A stretch of 58,877 nucleotides of DNA from Herbaspirillum sp. RV1423. Its GTDB lineage: Bacteria > Pseudomonadota > Gammaproteobacteria > Burkholderiales > Burkholderiaceae_D. Positions 9,382 through 17,883 of this stretch are shown piece after piece. The stretch lies in assembly GCF_000577615.1 (NCBI RefSeq), contig NZ_CBXX010000031.1, positions 1-58,877 of the forward strand. Reading direction: 5' to 3'. Within the stretch, counting starts at the first letter, position 1. Every line of letters starts with the position of its first letter. The notes below the pieces were generated by a model. It searched no databases and was not told the origin of the DNA. It saw only the letters and a list, made by a program, of their open reading frames with translations. The position numbers and the translations under genes were made by a program.

Positions 9382-10146
9382 TTAAAACAACGCAAGACGT
9401 TCGCTGATGGCGGCGGCGGCCTGGACCGTGGCGGCAATCAGCTCGCGCTGCCGCTCTTCGGCCCGGATCGCGGGCGCCATCAAGGTAATCGCGCCGGCCG
9501 CCTGGCCGGGTTTGTAAAACACCGGGGCGCTGACGCCCCACACGCCCCAGTCGACTTCGCCTTCGCTGACCGCATAGCCTTGCGTGCGGATGGCGGCGAG
9601 TTCCTGTTGCAGGCGGGCGATTTCTTCATCCCGGCCCTGTAACTGGCGTTGCACGATGTTGTCGGCCATGGCCGGCGGCAGATGCGCCAGCACCGCCTTG
9701 GCCGAGGCGCCGCGCAACAACGGATGCGAGCGGCCCTTGGAGAACGAGCAGCGTAGCGATTGCTCGCTGTCGACCATGTCCAGGCAGGTCACCTGATCGT
9801 TGACCGCCACCATCAGGCCGACGCTCTCGCCGCATTTCTTGGCCAGTTGCAGCATCTCGGGCTGGGCATTGCTGACCAGGTAAGAGGTATGGTCGAAGCC
9901 CCAGGCCAGTTGCACGCTCAGCGGACCAGGCGCGTAAAAGTTGTCCTGTTCCTGCACCAGGCCCCATTTCTTCAGCGGCTGCAGATGACGATACAAGGTG
10001 CTCTGCGGCAAGCCGGTCAGTTCCTTCAGCTTGCGCACGGCAATCGGCTTGCCGTGCCGGGCGATCACCGACAACACCAGCAGCGAGCGTTCGCTGGTGG
10101 CGACGGCGGGTTCCTGCGCGAAGTGTGAAGGGGACGGCGAGTTCAT
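9382..10146 (-). CDS. IclR family transcriptional regulator
   Basis: 254 residues from ATG 10146, chosen because GAGGA stands about 11 bases upstream; in-frame ATGs at 10164 and 10173 are alternatives. The N-terminal winged helix includes LKELTGLPQSTLYRHLQPL. The C-terminal effector domain runs from residue 80, with CLDMVDSEQSLRCSFSKG and RGASAKAVLAHLPPA typical of IclR proteins. As first gene of the transporter-hutG-hutD unit it likely controls that operon in response to the transported compound or a breakdown product; this is inferred from position. Confidence 0.88.
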   Translation of the reverse strand: MNSPSPSHFAQEPAVATSERSLLVLSVIARHGKPIAVRKLKELTGLPQSTLYRHLQPLKKWGLVQEQDNFYAPGPLSVQLAWGFDHTSYLVSNAQPEMLQLAKKCGESVGLMVAVNDQVTCLDMVDSEQSLRCSFSKGRSHPLLRGASAKAVLAHLPPAMADNIVQRQLQGRDEEIARLQQELAAIRTQGYAVSEGEVDWGVWGVSAPVFYKPGQAAGAITLMAPAIRAEERQRELIAATVQAAAAISERLALF

Positions 10147-10355
10147 GGGGGGATGATTCCTCATTTTTCTCATATTTGGAAATCAAATTCTCGTAATTCG
10201 GGAATTTGAGTATAAACGAGTCAATGCGGAACCGGCCCATCATCCACGGGCACTCTGCCGGGAATCTTGCCTACGCGATCAATCTCTGCATGGAGCGCCA
10301 GACAAAGTCGGCATGATCAAGGCCCTCTGTTTCTTCTGTCTGGCGGTGCGCTCGC

Positions 10356-10544
10356 TTAGCCGATGCGTAGTTCGTCGCGCTTCATGATTTGGTCAATCTC
10401 GCCGGCTGCGTGCGCCGGAGTGGCGAGCAGGCCACCTGCCATGAAAACGACCAGACTGGCAACTTCACTGGCGAAAGACATTTCGTGCGTCAGGAATCGG
10501 GCAATACATTTACCCATAGTTGCAGTAATGATAATAATTATCAT
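10356..10544 (-). pseudogene. ABC transporter relic: ATPase tail joined to binding-protein head
   Basis: A 62-codon frame with two recognisable fragments. FLTHEMSFASEVASLVVFM matches the H-loop region of amino acid ABC ATPases (compare [18 protein letters not shown] in the gene at 7089-7883). It is followed after a few residues by AGEIDQIMKRDELRIG, the usual start of a mature family 3 binding protein. The rest of both genes is missing and a stop follows at once. The plausible source is an ATPase-binding-protein gene pair collapsed by deletion. Its first codon overlaps the Fur-type palindrome. It is not expected to make a working protein. Confidence 0.6.
10529..10543. promoter_or_regulatory. 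Perfect 7-1-7 Fur-type operator in front of the flp/tad locus
   Basis: TGATAAT-A-ATTATCA is an exact inverted repeat and an exact match to the 7-1-7 form of the Fur box; the symmetry extends two more bases on each side (10527-10545). A -10-like TATAAT lies at 10548-10553, five bases downstream on the plus strand, so a repressor here would cover the promoter. flp begins at 10648, giving a leader of about 85 bases. A good -35 at 17-base spacing is not visible. The site could instead be left over from the decayed ABC genes on the other strand. Confidence 0.65.
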
Positions 10545-10647
10545 TTCTATAATAAAATGCCAAGGCGCAACGGAATGAACATGTGGTTCAAGCCCTCACA
10601 TTTCTTGTGCTTGCATTTCTTGGTGGGTAATTTTTAAGGAGTGGTCC

Positions 10648-10842
10648 ATGCAGCTCATTCTCTTCTTGCGCCGGTTTCTGTGCGATCAACGTGGCGTGAC
10701 CGCCATCGAATACGGCATCTTGGCAGCGGGCCTCGCCGTGGTGATTGGCACGCTGGTGTCGACCGACGGTGCGTTCTCCAAGGCGATTACGGAGATATTC
10801 AAAAACATTGTCAGCAATCTGCCGCAAGGCAACGCCAAATAA
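10648..10842 (+). CDS. flp: Flp-type (type IVb) major pilin
   Basis: 64 residues. A short positively charged leader precedes G-VTAIEYGILAAGLAVVIG, matching the Flp cleavage pattern G/(X4)EY, so TadV should cut after the glycine of CDQRG and leave a mature pilin of about 50 residues. A single hydrophobic helix makes up most of it. AAGGAG stands at 10635-10640. It is the first gene of the Tad locus and its main structural product, which polymerises into adhesive Flp pili at the cell surface. Confidence 0.92.
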   Translation: MQLILFLRRFLCDQRGVTAIEYGILAAGLAVVIGTLVSTDGAFSKAITEIFKNIVSNLPQGNAK

Positions 10843-10850
10843 AGCCGTTC

Positions 10851-11285
10851 ATGGCATCGGCCGTCGCAATGGTCACCGTGGTCACCGTGGCCAGCATCAC
10901 GCTGCTTGGCTGGATTGCCTGGTGCGACTGGTCCCGGCGACACATTCCCAACGCTTTGGTCGGGTTGTTGGCGCTGTTGGCGGTCACGAACGGCTGCCTT
11001 TCGGGAGTGGCGCCCGGCTGGCCAGTTGCGTTGGCAATACTCGGCGCGGGTTCGTTGTTGTTTGCGTTGAAGGTGTGTGGAGCGGGAGACGTCAAGTTGT
11101 TGGCGGCGACGTCCCTTTTCTTTCCGGGAAAAGGGCTTGACCTGTTGCTTGGCGCTGCTTTGTCAGGGGGATGTCTGGCGCTGGTCTATAGCGCCTTGGC
11201 TGTCTGCAAAAAGCGTAGCGATCCGAATCTGCCATACGGGGTCGCGATTGTGGCAGCAGCATTGGTTGAAATTTTCGCGTCTTGA
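10851..11285 (+). CDS. tadV: TadV/CpaA prepilin peptidase
   Basis: 144 residues, about four transmembrane helices. It is an A24 aspartic protease: the first catalytic aspartate is in WCDWSRRHIPN and the second in the GxGD-type motif CGAGDVKLLAA. It lacks the N-methyltransferase domain of PilD, as expected for TadV. It processes Flp and the TadE/F pseudopilins. The start at 10851 is eight bases after the flp stop and has only a weak ribosome-binding site; the frame is open upstream through flp. Confidence 0.9.
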   Translation: MASAVAMVTVVTVASITLLGWIAWCDWSRRHIPNALVGLLALLAVTNGCLSGVAPGWPVALAILGAGSLLFALKVCGAGDVKLLAATSLFFPGKGLDLLLGAALSGGCLALVYSALAVCKKRSDPNLPYGVAIVAAALVEIFAS

Positions 11286-11298
11286 AATCAGGAAGATT

Positions 11299-12234
11299 AT
11301 GAAAATAAAGTTCTACCTCTATCTAGGTGTCGTGTTGGTTCTCACCTTGTTGTCTGGATGGTGGATTCAGGCCACACGCCCCGCTGTTGCGAAAGTTCCT
11401 GAGCGCAGCAAGCCCATGTTTTTGGCATTGGCTAACAATCTGGACGTAGGGGCGTTCATCGAGGCGCGCGATCTGGTCTGGCTTACCTGGCCTGGTCAGG
11501 CGGATGAGTCGGTGCTGTCGCGCTATTTCGTCAAAGGCATCGCCAAGCCGGAGGATTTGGTCGGATCCGTATTGCGCGTGCCGCTCAAGCAAGGCGACTT
11601 CATCGACGTCACGTCGTCGGTACGTTTAGGGGAAGCTGCTTTTCTGGCCGCGGTACTCAAGCCGGGCAAACGCGCAGTGTCGATTCCTTTGGACAGAATC
11701 AGCGGGAGCGCCGGCCTCATCCGACCGGGTAATCGGGTTGACGTGATTCTCTCCGGCCGTCTGCTGGATGAAGGCAGCCGTAAAAAAGACGGCATGGCGC
11801 GGACCTTGTTGACCAACGTCCGTGTCATCGCGATCGATCAACATGTCGAAAATCTCGCCACGATACGGCCTGACGTTGGCAGCACAAGTACTCACGGAAA
11901 AGATTTCTATGTCAACGACAATCCCGATCGCGGTACCGCCACGCTCGAAGTCACGCCCAAGCAAGCAGAACTACTGGCGCTGGCCCGCGGCGTAGGAGAC
12001 TTGTCGCTCAGTCTGCGCAGTCTGTTGTCCGACGACACCGACAACGCAGGCGATACGCAAAACGCTCAAATATCAGCCCGCGACATCGTCTCCGGATTTG
12101 GGCCGGAAAGCGTACCTGCGCCGCCACGAAACGATATGAGCGAGGTGGTGCAGATGCTCGGCACCGAACGACGTCCCAGCACTAACAATGGCGGCGGCAA
12201 TAGTCCGGCGTACCAGTCTTCACCGTCGCTATAG
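11299..12234 (+). CDS. cpaB: CpaB/RcpC pilus assembly protein
   Basis: 311 residues with one N-terminal membrane anchor (about residues 5-24). A SAF-like domain follows (LDVGAFIEARDLVWLTWP) and the CpaB core includes LKPGKRAVSIPLDRISG and LIRPGNRVDVILSG. RcpC/CpaB proteins sit in the periplasm and act with the secretin. AGGAAG at 11290-11295 supports the ATG at 11299, although the frame is open back to 11077. The C-terminal 40 residues are rich in Asn, Gly and Ser and probably disordered. Confidence 0.9.
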   Translation: MKIKFYLYLGVVLVLTLLSGWWIQATRPAVAKVPERSKPMFLALANNLDVGAFIEARDLVWLTWPGQADESVLSRYFVKGIAKPEDLVGSVLRVPLKQGDFIDVTSSVRLGEAAFLAAVLKPGKRAVSIPLDRISGSAGLIRPGNRVDVILSGRLLDEGSRKKDGMARTLLTNVRVIAIDQHVENLATIRPDVGSTSTHGKDFYVNDNPDRGTATLEVTPKQAELLALARGVGDLSLSLRSLLSDDTDNAGDTQNAQISARDIVSGFGPESVPAPPRNDMSEVVQMLGTERRPSTNNGGGNSPAYQSSPSL

Positions 12235-12312
12235 TCGCTCGGGCAGCGTGTTGCTGCTTGCGTCACAAGACGGTCCGCACGTTATCTTGATAAACAAAGG
12301 GAGTGATAGTCC

Positions 12313-13767
12313 ATGCGCAGAATGCCTCTCTGCATATCAGCGTTTTGCCTGACGATTTTATCCGTGCCGGCGCTTTCCGCACGCGTGAACGTCAATGCCA
12401 ACGTCGACAGTCCGCGACAAGTACTTCCCCTTCATGTGGGCAAAGGCATCATGGTCAATCTGGGGCAAGCCGCTCGCACCGTATTCGTGGCGCAACCCGA
12501 TATCGCCAGCTATCAGGTTCCTAACATCAACCGCCTGCTGATATTCGGTCGCAAGGCGGGCGCCACCAGTCTGTATGCGATGAATGCAGCGGGCGATGTG
12601 ATCTACAGTGCCGAAATCAAAGTCGAGCTCGACACCCAGGCAATGGAGGAGGCGCTCAAAAAAGATTTTCCCGAGCTCGCCCTCGCGCTGACTCCGACAT
12701 TGGACGGGGTCTCGGTGAGCGGCAAAGTACCCAATGCGCAAATAGGCACCCAAGTCATTGCACTGCTCGATGGGTTTATCCGTACCGACCCGGCCGACGC
12801 GGCGCAATCTGCATCGTCCGAGGGCGGCAGTAGCAGCGATAGCAGCAGCAAGGAGAAAGGTGCTGGTCGCGGTAAAGGCACCACCGGCGCGCGTCAGGGC
12901 CATGTCATCAACCGTCTCACCATCGACATGCCCAACCAAGTCAACATTCGCGTGAGGGTCGCGGAAGTCAATCGTAAGTTGCGCGACAAGCTCGGTTTCA
13001 AATGGCAGGCCCGGGGCGGACGCCTGGGCCTGACCGAAAGCCCCGTCAGTTTTGCCAACAACGTCGGCACACATACCCAGTTGGCGTCCAGCTTTGGAGG
13101 AGATGTCGCCGGTCTACTGGATGCCTTGGCGGAAGAAAAGCTTATCTCCATCCTGGCGGAACCGAATTTATCCGTGGTATCCGGTGAAACCGCCAGCTTC
13201 TTGTCCGGCGGACAAATTCCGTTTCCGGTCTTGCAGGACAAAAACGTAGGAATTGAATTCCGCGATTTTGGCGTATTGCTGGGAATCACTCCCACCATCT
13301 TGTCTGCGCAGCGAATCAGTCTGAAGGTGCGCCCTGAAGTCAGTCAACCTGATCACAACATCGGCATTACCATCAATGGGCAGCGTCTACCCGGCCTGGC
13401 CGTGCGACGTGCCGAAACCACAGTGGAACTCGCATCCGGGCAAAGTTTCGCTTTAGCCGGTTTACTGAAAAGCGAAGTAGTGGACACGGTCTCCAAGCTG
13501 CCCGGCTTAGGCGACATCCCGCTGTTCGGCGCATTGGCGCGCTCCAAGGAATTCGAACGCGGCGAAACGGAGCTGGTCATCATCGCCACCGCCTACATCG
13601 TCCAGCCCAGCGATAGTCCCCTGGCAATCCCCAATGCCCAGGCGGGACTGGGAAATGCCTTGGAACGCCTGTTGCTGGATAGTCGTCCCAACCCGCGGCC
13701 TGACGACGTCACGGTTGCACCGTCTGCGCCTGCCACGGACATGCCGTCGCTCGATTTTCGCTATTGA
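12313..13767 (+). CDS. cpaC: CpaC/RcpA outer-membrane secretin
   Basis: 484 residues: signal peptide to about residue 23, N-terminal pilus-specific domain (VGKGIMVNLGQAARTVFVAQ), a BON-like segment (LDGVSVSGKVPNAQIGTQV), then the secretin domain from about residue 230 with SILAEPNLSVVSGETASFLSGG and LPGLGDIPLFGALARSKEF. It forms the outer-membrane channel of the Flp pilus. Between the halves, about residues 160-195, lies a Ser/Gly/Lys low-complexity linker. A 78-base gap separates it from cpaB. Confidence 0.92.
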   Translation: MRRMPLCISAFCLTILSVPALSARVNVNANVDSPRQVLPLHVGKGIMVNLGQAARTVFVAQPDIASYQVPNINRLLIFGRKAGATSLYAMNAAGDVIYSAEIKVELDTQAMEEALKKDFPELALALTPTLDGVSVSGKVPNAQIGTQVIALLDGFIRTDPADAAQSASSEGGSSSDSSSKEKGAGRGKGTTGARQGHVINRLTIDMPNQVNIRVRVAEVNRKLRDKLGFKWQARGGRLGLTESPVSFANNVGTHTQLASSFGGDVAGLLDALAEEKLISILAEPNLSVVSGETASFLSGGQIPFPVLQDKNVGIEFRDFGVLLGITPTILSAQRISLKVRPEVSQPDHNIGITINGQRLPGLAVRRAETTVELASGQSFALAGLLKSEVVDTVSKLPGLGDIPLFGALARSKEFERGETELVIIATAYIVQPSDSPLAIPNAQAGLGNALERLLLDSRPNPRPDDVTVAPSAPATDMPSLDFRY

Positions 13768-13795
13768 TTTCCACAATTAACCAGGAGCCATGCCG

Positions 13796-14467
13796 ATGAG
13801 CGATGCCTCTCTTCCTTGCCGCAACAACCGACCGTCTGGCACGCAACTGCTCATTGCGCATGCATGCCTGATGTTGTCGTTGCTGCTGTGTGCCTGTACT
13901 TCACCGATTTCCTCCGGCCCGGAACACAGCAACCTGCCGCACCCTGTCATCCTGGCCGAACGCAAAGAAGCCGTATCGTTGGAAGGGGGGGACCCGATCG
14001 GCAGAAACAGGGCGCTCGCCGCCGCAGTAAACCGTCTCGGCAACACCAATCTGCAAGTTGATCTCTATGCCGGTCCCGGTGTGACAAGAGCGCAGCGGAC
14101 AGAGTTGGTGCAGCAACTGCGGGAGCTCGGCATTGCCGACGAAGCCATTCGCTGGCGCATTGGGGGCGAGCATCAATTTGAAGCGGAATTCCGCCAGACA
14201 GGGGCCGTCGCGCAAGGCTGTCCCGCGTCATCAACCTGGAGCGATGGGCGTTGGTTCACCGGGCAAACGCATACCCGCACATTCGGCTGCAGTGTCAATG
14301 CCAATCTGGCCGCGCAAATCGTCAACCCCAGGGACCTCGTACAGCCTGAACGATTGGCGGCTCCCAATCCGGTCACCACGATTGGCGCCGTGGAAGCTTA
14401 TCAGCGCGGGGAAGCGGCACCGTTGAAGGACCAGGTTTTGGTGCCCGGCGGCGGCCAGAAAAAATAA
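13796..14467 (+). CDS. cpaD: CpaD family pilus assembly lipoprotein
   Basis: 223 residues from ATG 13796. An ATG at 13790 is only two bases from the ribosome-binding site AGGAG (13783-13787), while 13796 is eight away, so 13796 is preferred. A lipoprotein signal ends at LLLCAC. The C-terminal half shows the CpaD phrase FGCSVNANLAAQIVNPRDLV. CpaD is an outer-membrane-associated lipoprotein of Tad systems, thought to help secretin assembly. It lies between the secretin and TadZ genes. Confidence 0.85.
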   Translation: MSDASLPCRNNRPSGTQLLIAHACLMLSLLLCACTSPISSGPEHSNLPHPVILAERKEAVSLEGGDPIGRNRALAAAVNRLGNTNLQVDLYAGPGVTRAQRTELVQQLRELGIADEAIRWRIGGEHQFEAEFRQTGAVAQGCPASSTWSDGRWFTGQTHTRTFGCSVNANLAAQIVNPRDLVQPERLAAPNPVTTIGAVEAYQRGEAAPLKDQVLVPGGGQKK

Positions 14468-14481
14468 CGCAGGAGACCCGC

Positions 14482-15663
14482 ATGCATTTCCAGACAAGGA
14501 CCCGTCAAGATGCACCCCCAACGGCGCTGCTCATGCGCGATCAACAAACCAGCGCCACCTGGCGCAACCGGTTCGAGTCCGGCGGCGTCACCGTCAATCT
14601 CGTCACCCAGAATGTCATCCAGAGTGTGGCTGAGCACGCGACACACTTGCGTGAGGCCGGTCTGATCGTCATCGATCTGGCGGGCGACCCGGCGCCCACT
14701 GCCAGCCTGCGCGAGCTGCGCGAATTCACTGCGCCCAACGTGCCCGTGCTGGTGTTGGGTGAACTCAACGACCTTGCCTACGCCAGACAGTTGCGTCAAC
14801 TGGGGGCCAGCGAATATTTCGCGCATCCGATTGAACCCAATGAACTGATCCTGACTGCACGTCGTCTGCTACAGCTCGACAGCGCCAACACCACGCGCAA
14901 CGGACGGCTGATTGCCGTACACGGTCTGCGCGGCGGTGTGGGCGCCAGTCTGATTACCGCGGGGCTGGTTACCGTTATCTCGCAACAGCATGGCCGCAAC
15001 TGCGCGGCGGTGGATCTGAATTTCTCCTCGCCAGCCGTCGGCAGTTGGCTGGGTTGCGATCAACCGGGGCGCCTCAATGCCTTGCTACAGGATGTGCAGC
15101 GCCTTGATCAGGCTTTGCTCGACCAGATTGTGCAATCACCGTTTCCACAGTTGAATGTCTATGACGGGAACCTTGACCATGAGGACGACGGTGAGGGCAA
15201 CACCGTGCCGAACAGCACGGCCCTTCGCGGCCTGAGTCAACTGTTGGCGGAGCGTCATTCCTGCCAGGTATGGCGCACGCCGCCCGGTCCCGCCGCGCGC
15301 ACCGTTCTGCTCGACGCAGACCTGTGCGTACTGGTTGCCGACGGCAGTTTTCCATCGCTGCGGGCCGCACTCGCCTTATTGCCTTGGATCAGACAATGCC
15401 GGCCGCTGTTGAACACCACGCTCGTATTCAATCAGACTCGACCGCATATGCCGTTGAGCGCAGATCAGTTTGCCCACAGCATCGGGCAGTCCATCCCGCA
15501 TCGTTTTGCCTATCAGCGACGTCTTGGCGAACAAGCGATCGACAACCTGCCATTCAACCGGCCCAGTCATGTGCTTCATCGCGCATTGGCGCAACTGGCC
15601 GTGGATTTACTCAAGCTGCCCCCGGTATCGACGCGACGCTGGTGGCAAGGGGGGATGGAATGA
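14482..15663 (+). CDS. cpaE: CpaE/TadZ pilus localisation ATPase
   Basis: 393 residues. An N-terminal receiver-like domain (about 1-125; LIVIDLAGDP, LGASEYFAHPIEPNEL) precedes a ParA/MinD-like ATPase domain. The deviant Walker A reads HGLRGGVGASL: the usual KGGVGKT lysines are Arg and Ala, as is common in CpaE proteins, so ATP hydrolysis may be weak. TadZ places the pilus machine at a pole or site. Its TGA stop at 15661-15663 is followed by the next gene in the same frame with no further stop. Confidence 0.87.
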   Translation: MHFQTRTRQDAPPTALLMRDQQTSATWRNRFESGGVTVNLVTQNVIQSVAEHATHLREAGLIVIDLAGDPAPTASLRELREFTAPNVPVLVLGELNDLAYARQLRQLGASEYFAHPIEPNELILTARRLLQLDSANTTRNGRLIAVHGLRGGVGASLITAGLVTVISQQHGRNCAAVDLNFSSPAVGSWLGCDQPGRLNALLQDVQRLDQALLDQIVQSPFPQLNVYDGNLDHEDDGEGNTVPNSTALRGLSQLLAERHSCQVWRTPPGPAARTVLLDADLCVLVADGSFPSLRAALALLPWIRQCRPLLNTTLVFNQTRPHMPLSADQFAHSIGQSIPHRFAYQRRLGEQAIDNLPFNRPSHVLHRALAQLAVDLLKLPPVSTRRWWQGGME

Positions 15664-15687
15664 ACGTCAGAGAAGCAAGCCGCGACA

Positions 15688-16542
15688 TTGAATATCCCAG
15701 TGGATCAGTTCATGTACATGAGATGCGGAATCGAAATGCCGTTTAAAGTCAGCAATGTCGACAAGGTGTTTGTCATGCCGCTGGGTTACTACATCGGGTC
15801 TTTTAGCAAAGAGCACCTCTATATCATTTTCGATGTGCTGTATCCAGGGATGCAAACCATTCGCGATGAAGAAGTACCTCGGGACGATCAGATCGGGATT
15901 GTAATGAGATTGAATGATGGACAAAGCACGCCCGAGTATTTTGTGGAGACGGCGAAAGATCGCCATCGCTTCGATCCAAACAAGCCGGGTTTGTGTTATC
16001 TCGCCGGTCAGAAAGGTCCCTATCAGGTCTATCGCAGAAGGCCGGGAGAAATCAGCTATGTGTTCCGTGCCGCCGATGGAGAACTGGTCAGGGGCGAGGA
16101 CGACGACCGCAGTCCCATTAACACGTTTGACCGTCGCGTAGAGGGTGATCTGCAGTTTCGCTATTACACTCAAAAACCCATCGCCCTCGCCAATAACAAG
16201 GATTTCATCAGAATTGATCAAGTGGTGACCGACTTCATCAAGCGCAATAGTCGTCTTCAATCTGATTTCGTGTCAGGCGATACGCTGCCGCAAGAGAAAA
16301 TGCCATTCGCAGATTCCACGCAAACAGACATCGTAATCGAAGCGGAACGTACTCATATCCGGAGGATGCGTTCGATATCGGACGTTGCGCTCAAGCTCCA
16401 TCTACACCGCTATGAAACGGCTGCTCCGAATAGCGGCCTGACATATTCGTATGCGGCAAGCAGCGACGTGACGGGCATATTGCCTGCGGCAGCACAAGCC
16501 ATGTTGGCGATCGAAGATGCCAGCAAGAACCAGGTTTTCTAG
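15688..16542 (+). CDS. Unrecognised protein encoded inside the tad locus
   Basis: Up to 284 residues, soluble, no signal peptide or membrane helix, rich in charged and aromatic residues. I recognise no domain. Phrases that may help a search are FVMPLGYYIGSFSKEHLY, FDPNKPGLCYLAG and LKLHLHRYETAAPNSG. The first start is TTG 15688; ATGs at 15712, 15718 and 15736 are alternatives and none has a strong ribosome-binding site. It sits between cpaE and cpaF in an otherwise standard Tad gene order and ends 15 bases before cpaF. Its GC content appears lower than that of its neighbours. It may be an accessory pilus protein or a later insertion. Confidence 0.6.
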   Translation: MNIPVDQFMYMRCGIEMPFKVSNVDKVFVMPLGYYIGSFSKEHLYIIFDVLYPGMQTIRDEEVPRDDQIGIVMRLNDGQSTPEYFVETAKDRHRFDPNKPGLCYLAGQKGPYQVYRRRPGEISYVFRAADGELVRGEDDDRSPINTFDRRVEGDLQFRYYTQKPIALANNKDFIRIDQVVTDFIKRNSRLQSDFVSGDTLPQEKMPFADSTQTDIVIEAERTHIRRMRSISDVALKLHLHRYETAAPNSGLTYSYAASSDVTGILPAAAQAMLAIEDASKNQVF

Positions 16543-16557
16543 ACAAGGAGCCGCACG

Positions 16558-17883
16558 ATGATCCTCACCACCAGTGCCCGCGCCCATGCCTATCTGGCAT
16601 TGCGCACGCAAATCCTGTCCCATATCGATGCAGAATCCGCGCTTGGCATGGACTTGCCGACGTTGGAAGTCAGCGTCGGTCAAGTGGTCGAACAAGGCGT
16701 GCGCGAACAGCGACTCTATCTCAACCGGACTGAACAACGTGCGCTCACGCGGGAAATCGTTGACGACATGGTGCGACTGGGACCGTTGCAACCGCTCATG
16801 GACGATCCCAGCGTGAACGACATTATGGTCAACGGCCCCAATTGTATCTATGTCGAACGACGCGGCAAACTGGAGCGCACCGATCATCACTTTCGCGATG
16901 CCGAGCATTTGATGAATCTGGCGCAACGCATCGCCAGCGCAGTCGGCCGCCGCATAGACGAAGCCTCGCCGATGGTGGATGCGCGACTGCCGGATGGCAG
17001 CCGCGTCAACATCATCGCTCCGCCGCTGGCCCTGGACGGCGCCTGCATCTCCATTCGCAAGTTCGCACGACAGGCACCGGATCTGGACGGATTGGCTGAC
17101 TATGGCAGTCTGTCTGCCGCAATGGTGGCGTTTCTGAAAGTGGCGGCGCGTGCGCGGCTCAACATGTTGATCTCGGGCGGCACCGGCGCCGGCAAAACCA
17201 CGCTGCTCAACGCCTTGTCGCACCATATCAGCCCGGACGAACGCATCGTGACGATCGAAGATGCCGCTGAATTGCGGCTGCAACAACCGCATGTCATCCG
17301 CCTGGAAACACGCCCGCCCAGTCTGGAGGGACGCGGCGAGGTGACACAGCGCGAGCTGCTGAAGAATGCCTTGCGCATGCGGCCCGACCGGATCTTGCTC
17401 GGCGAGGTGCGCGGCATCGAAGCCTTTGACATGCTGCAGGCCATGAATACGGGGCACGACGGTTCGCTGTCCACCTTGCACGCCAATAGTCCTGACGATG
17501 CGCTGCTGCGACTGGAGAACATGTTGAACATCGGCGCAGTCAGCATGTCGTCTTCGCTGATTCGACGCCAGATCGCCAGCGCGCTCGATTTGCTGGTGCA
17601 GATCGAGCGCTGCGCCGATGGCGTGCGACGCATTACCAATATCAGCGAGATTATCGCCGGCGTGGATGATGTGACTTGTCGCAGCCTGTTCATTTACCAA
17701 CGCGATCAGAGCGGACAAGGACATTATCGTTGCGTCCGGCGCGAACTCGTCTGCCAGGAAAAATTGCTGGTCGCAGGACTGCATGATGCCTGTCATGCCG
17801 CGCTCAATACACCCGCTGCGCCCGAGTCCGCCGATACCATCGCGGCGCCATTTGACAAGGCCTTGCAACATGAACTGGTTTGA
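16558..17883 (+). CDS. cpaF: CpaF/TadA secretion ATPase
   Basis: 441 residues, GspE/VirB11 superfamily. N-terminal domain to about residue 190 (LMDDPSVNDIMVNGP is the CpaF signature). Walker A GGTGAGKTTLLN, Asp box ERIVTIEDAAELRL, Walker B DRILLGEVRGIEA and His box HDGSLSTLHANSP are all present. It is the cytoplasmic hexameric motor for Flp pilus assembly. AAGGAG stands eight bases before the ATG. Its last 14 bases overlap tadB. Confidence 0.94.
   Translation: MILTTSARAHAYLALRTQILSHIDAESALGMDLPTLEVSVGQVVEQGVREQRLYLNRTEQRALTREIVDDMVRLGPLQPLMDDPSVNDIMVNGPNCIYVERRGKLERTDHHFRDAEHLMNLAQRIASAVGRRIDEASPMVDARLPDGSRVNIIAPPLALDGACISIRKFARQAPDLDGLADYGSLSAAMVAFLKVAARARLNMLISGGTGAGKTTLLNALSHHISPDERIVTIEDAAELRLQQPHVIRLETRPPSLEGRGEVTQRELLKNALRMRPDRILLGEVRGIEAFDMLQAMNTGHDGSLSTLHANSPDDALLRLENMLNIGAVSMSSSLIRRQIASALDLLVQIERCADGVRRITNISEIIAGVDDVTCRSLFIYQRDQSGQGHYRCVRRELVCQEKLLVAGLHDACHAALNTPAAPESADTIAAPFDKALQHELV

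Noticed and set aside
14911..14970. Loss of the Walker A lysines in CpaE considered as a novelty
   Set aside because: RGGVGAS-type deviant motifs are common in CpaE/TadZ proteins, so this is normal for the family.
15660..15746. 28-codon frame starting in the cpaE stop (ATGA overlap)
   Set aside because: The overlap looks like coupling, but the product is very short, without features, and most of it lies inside the start region of the unknown gene.
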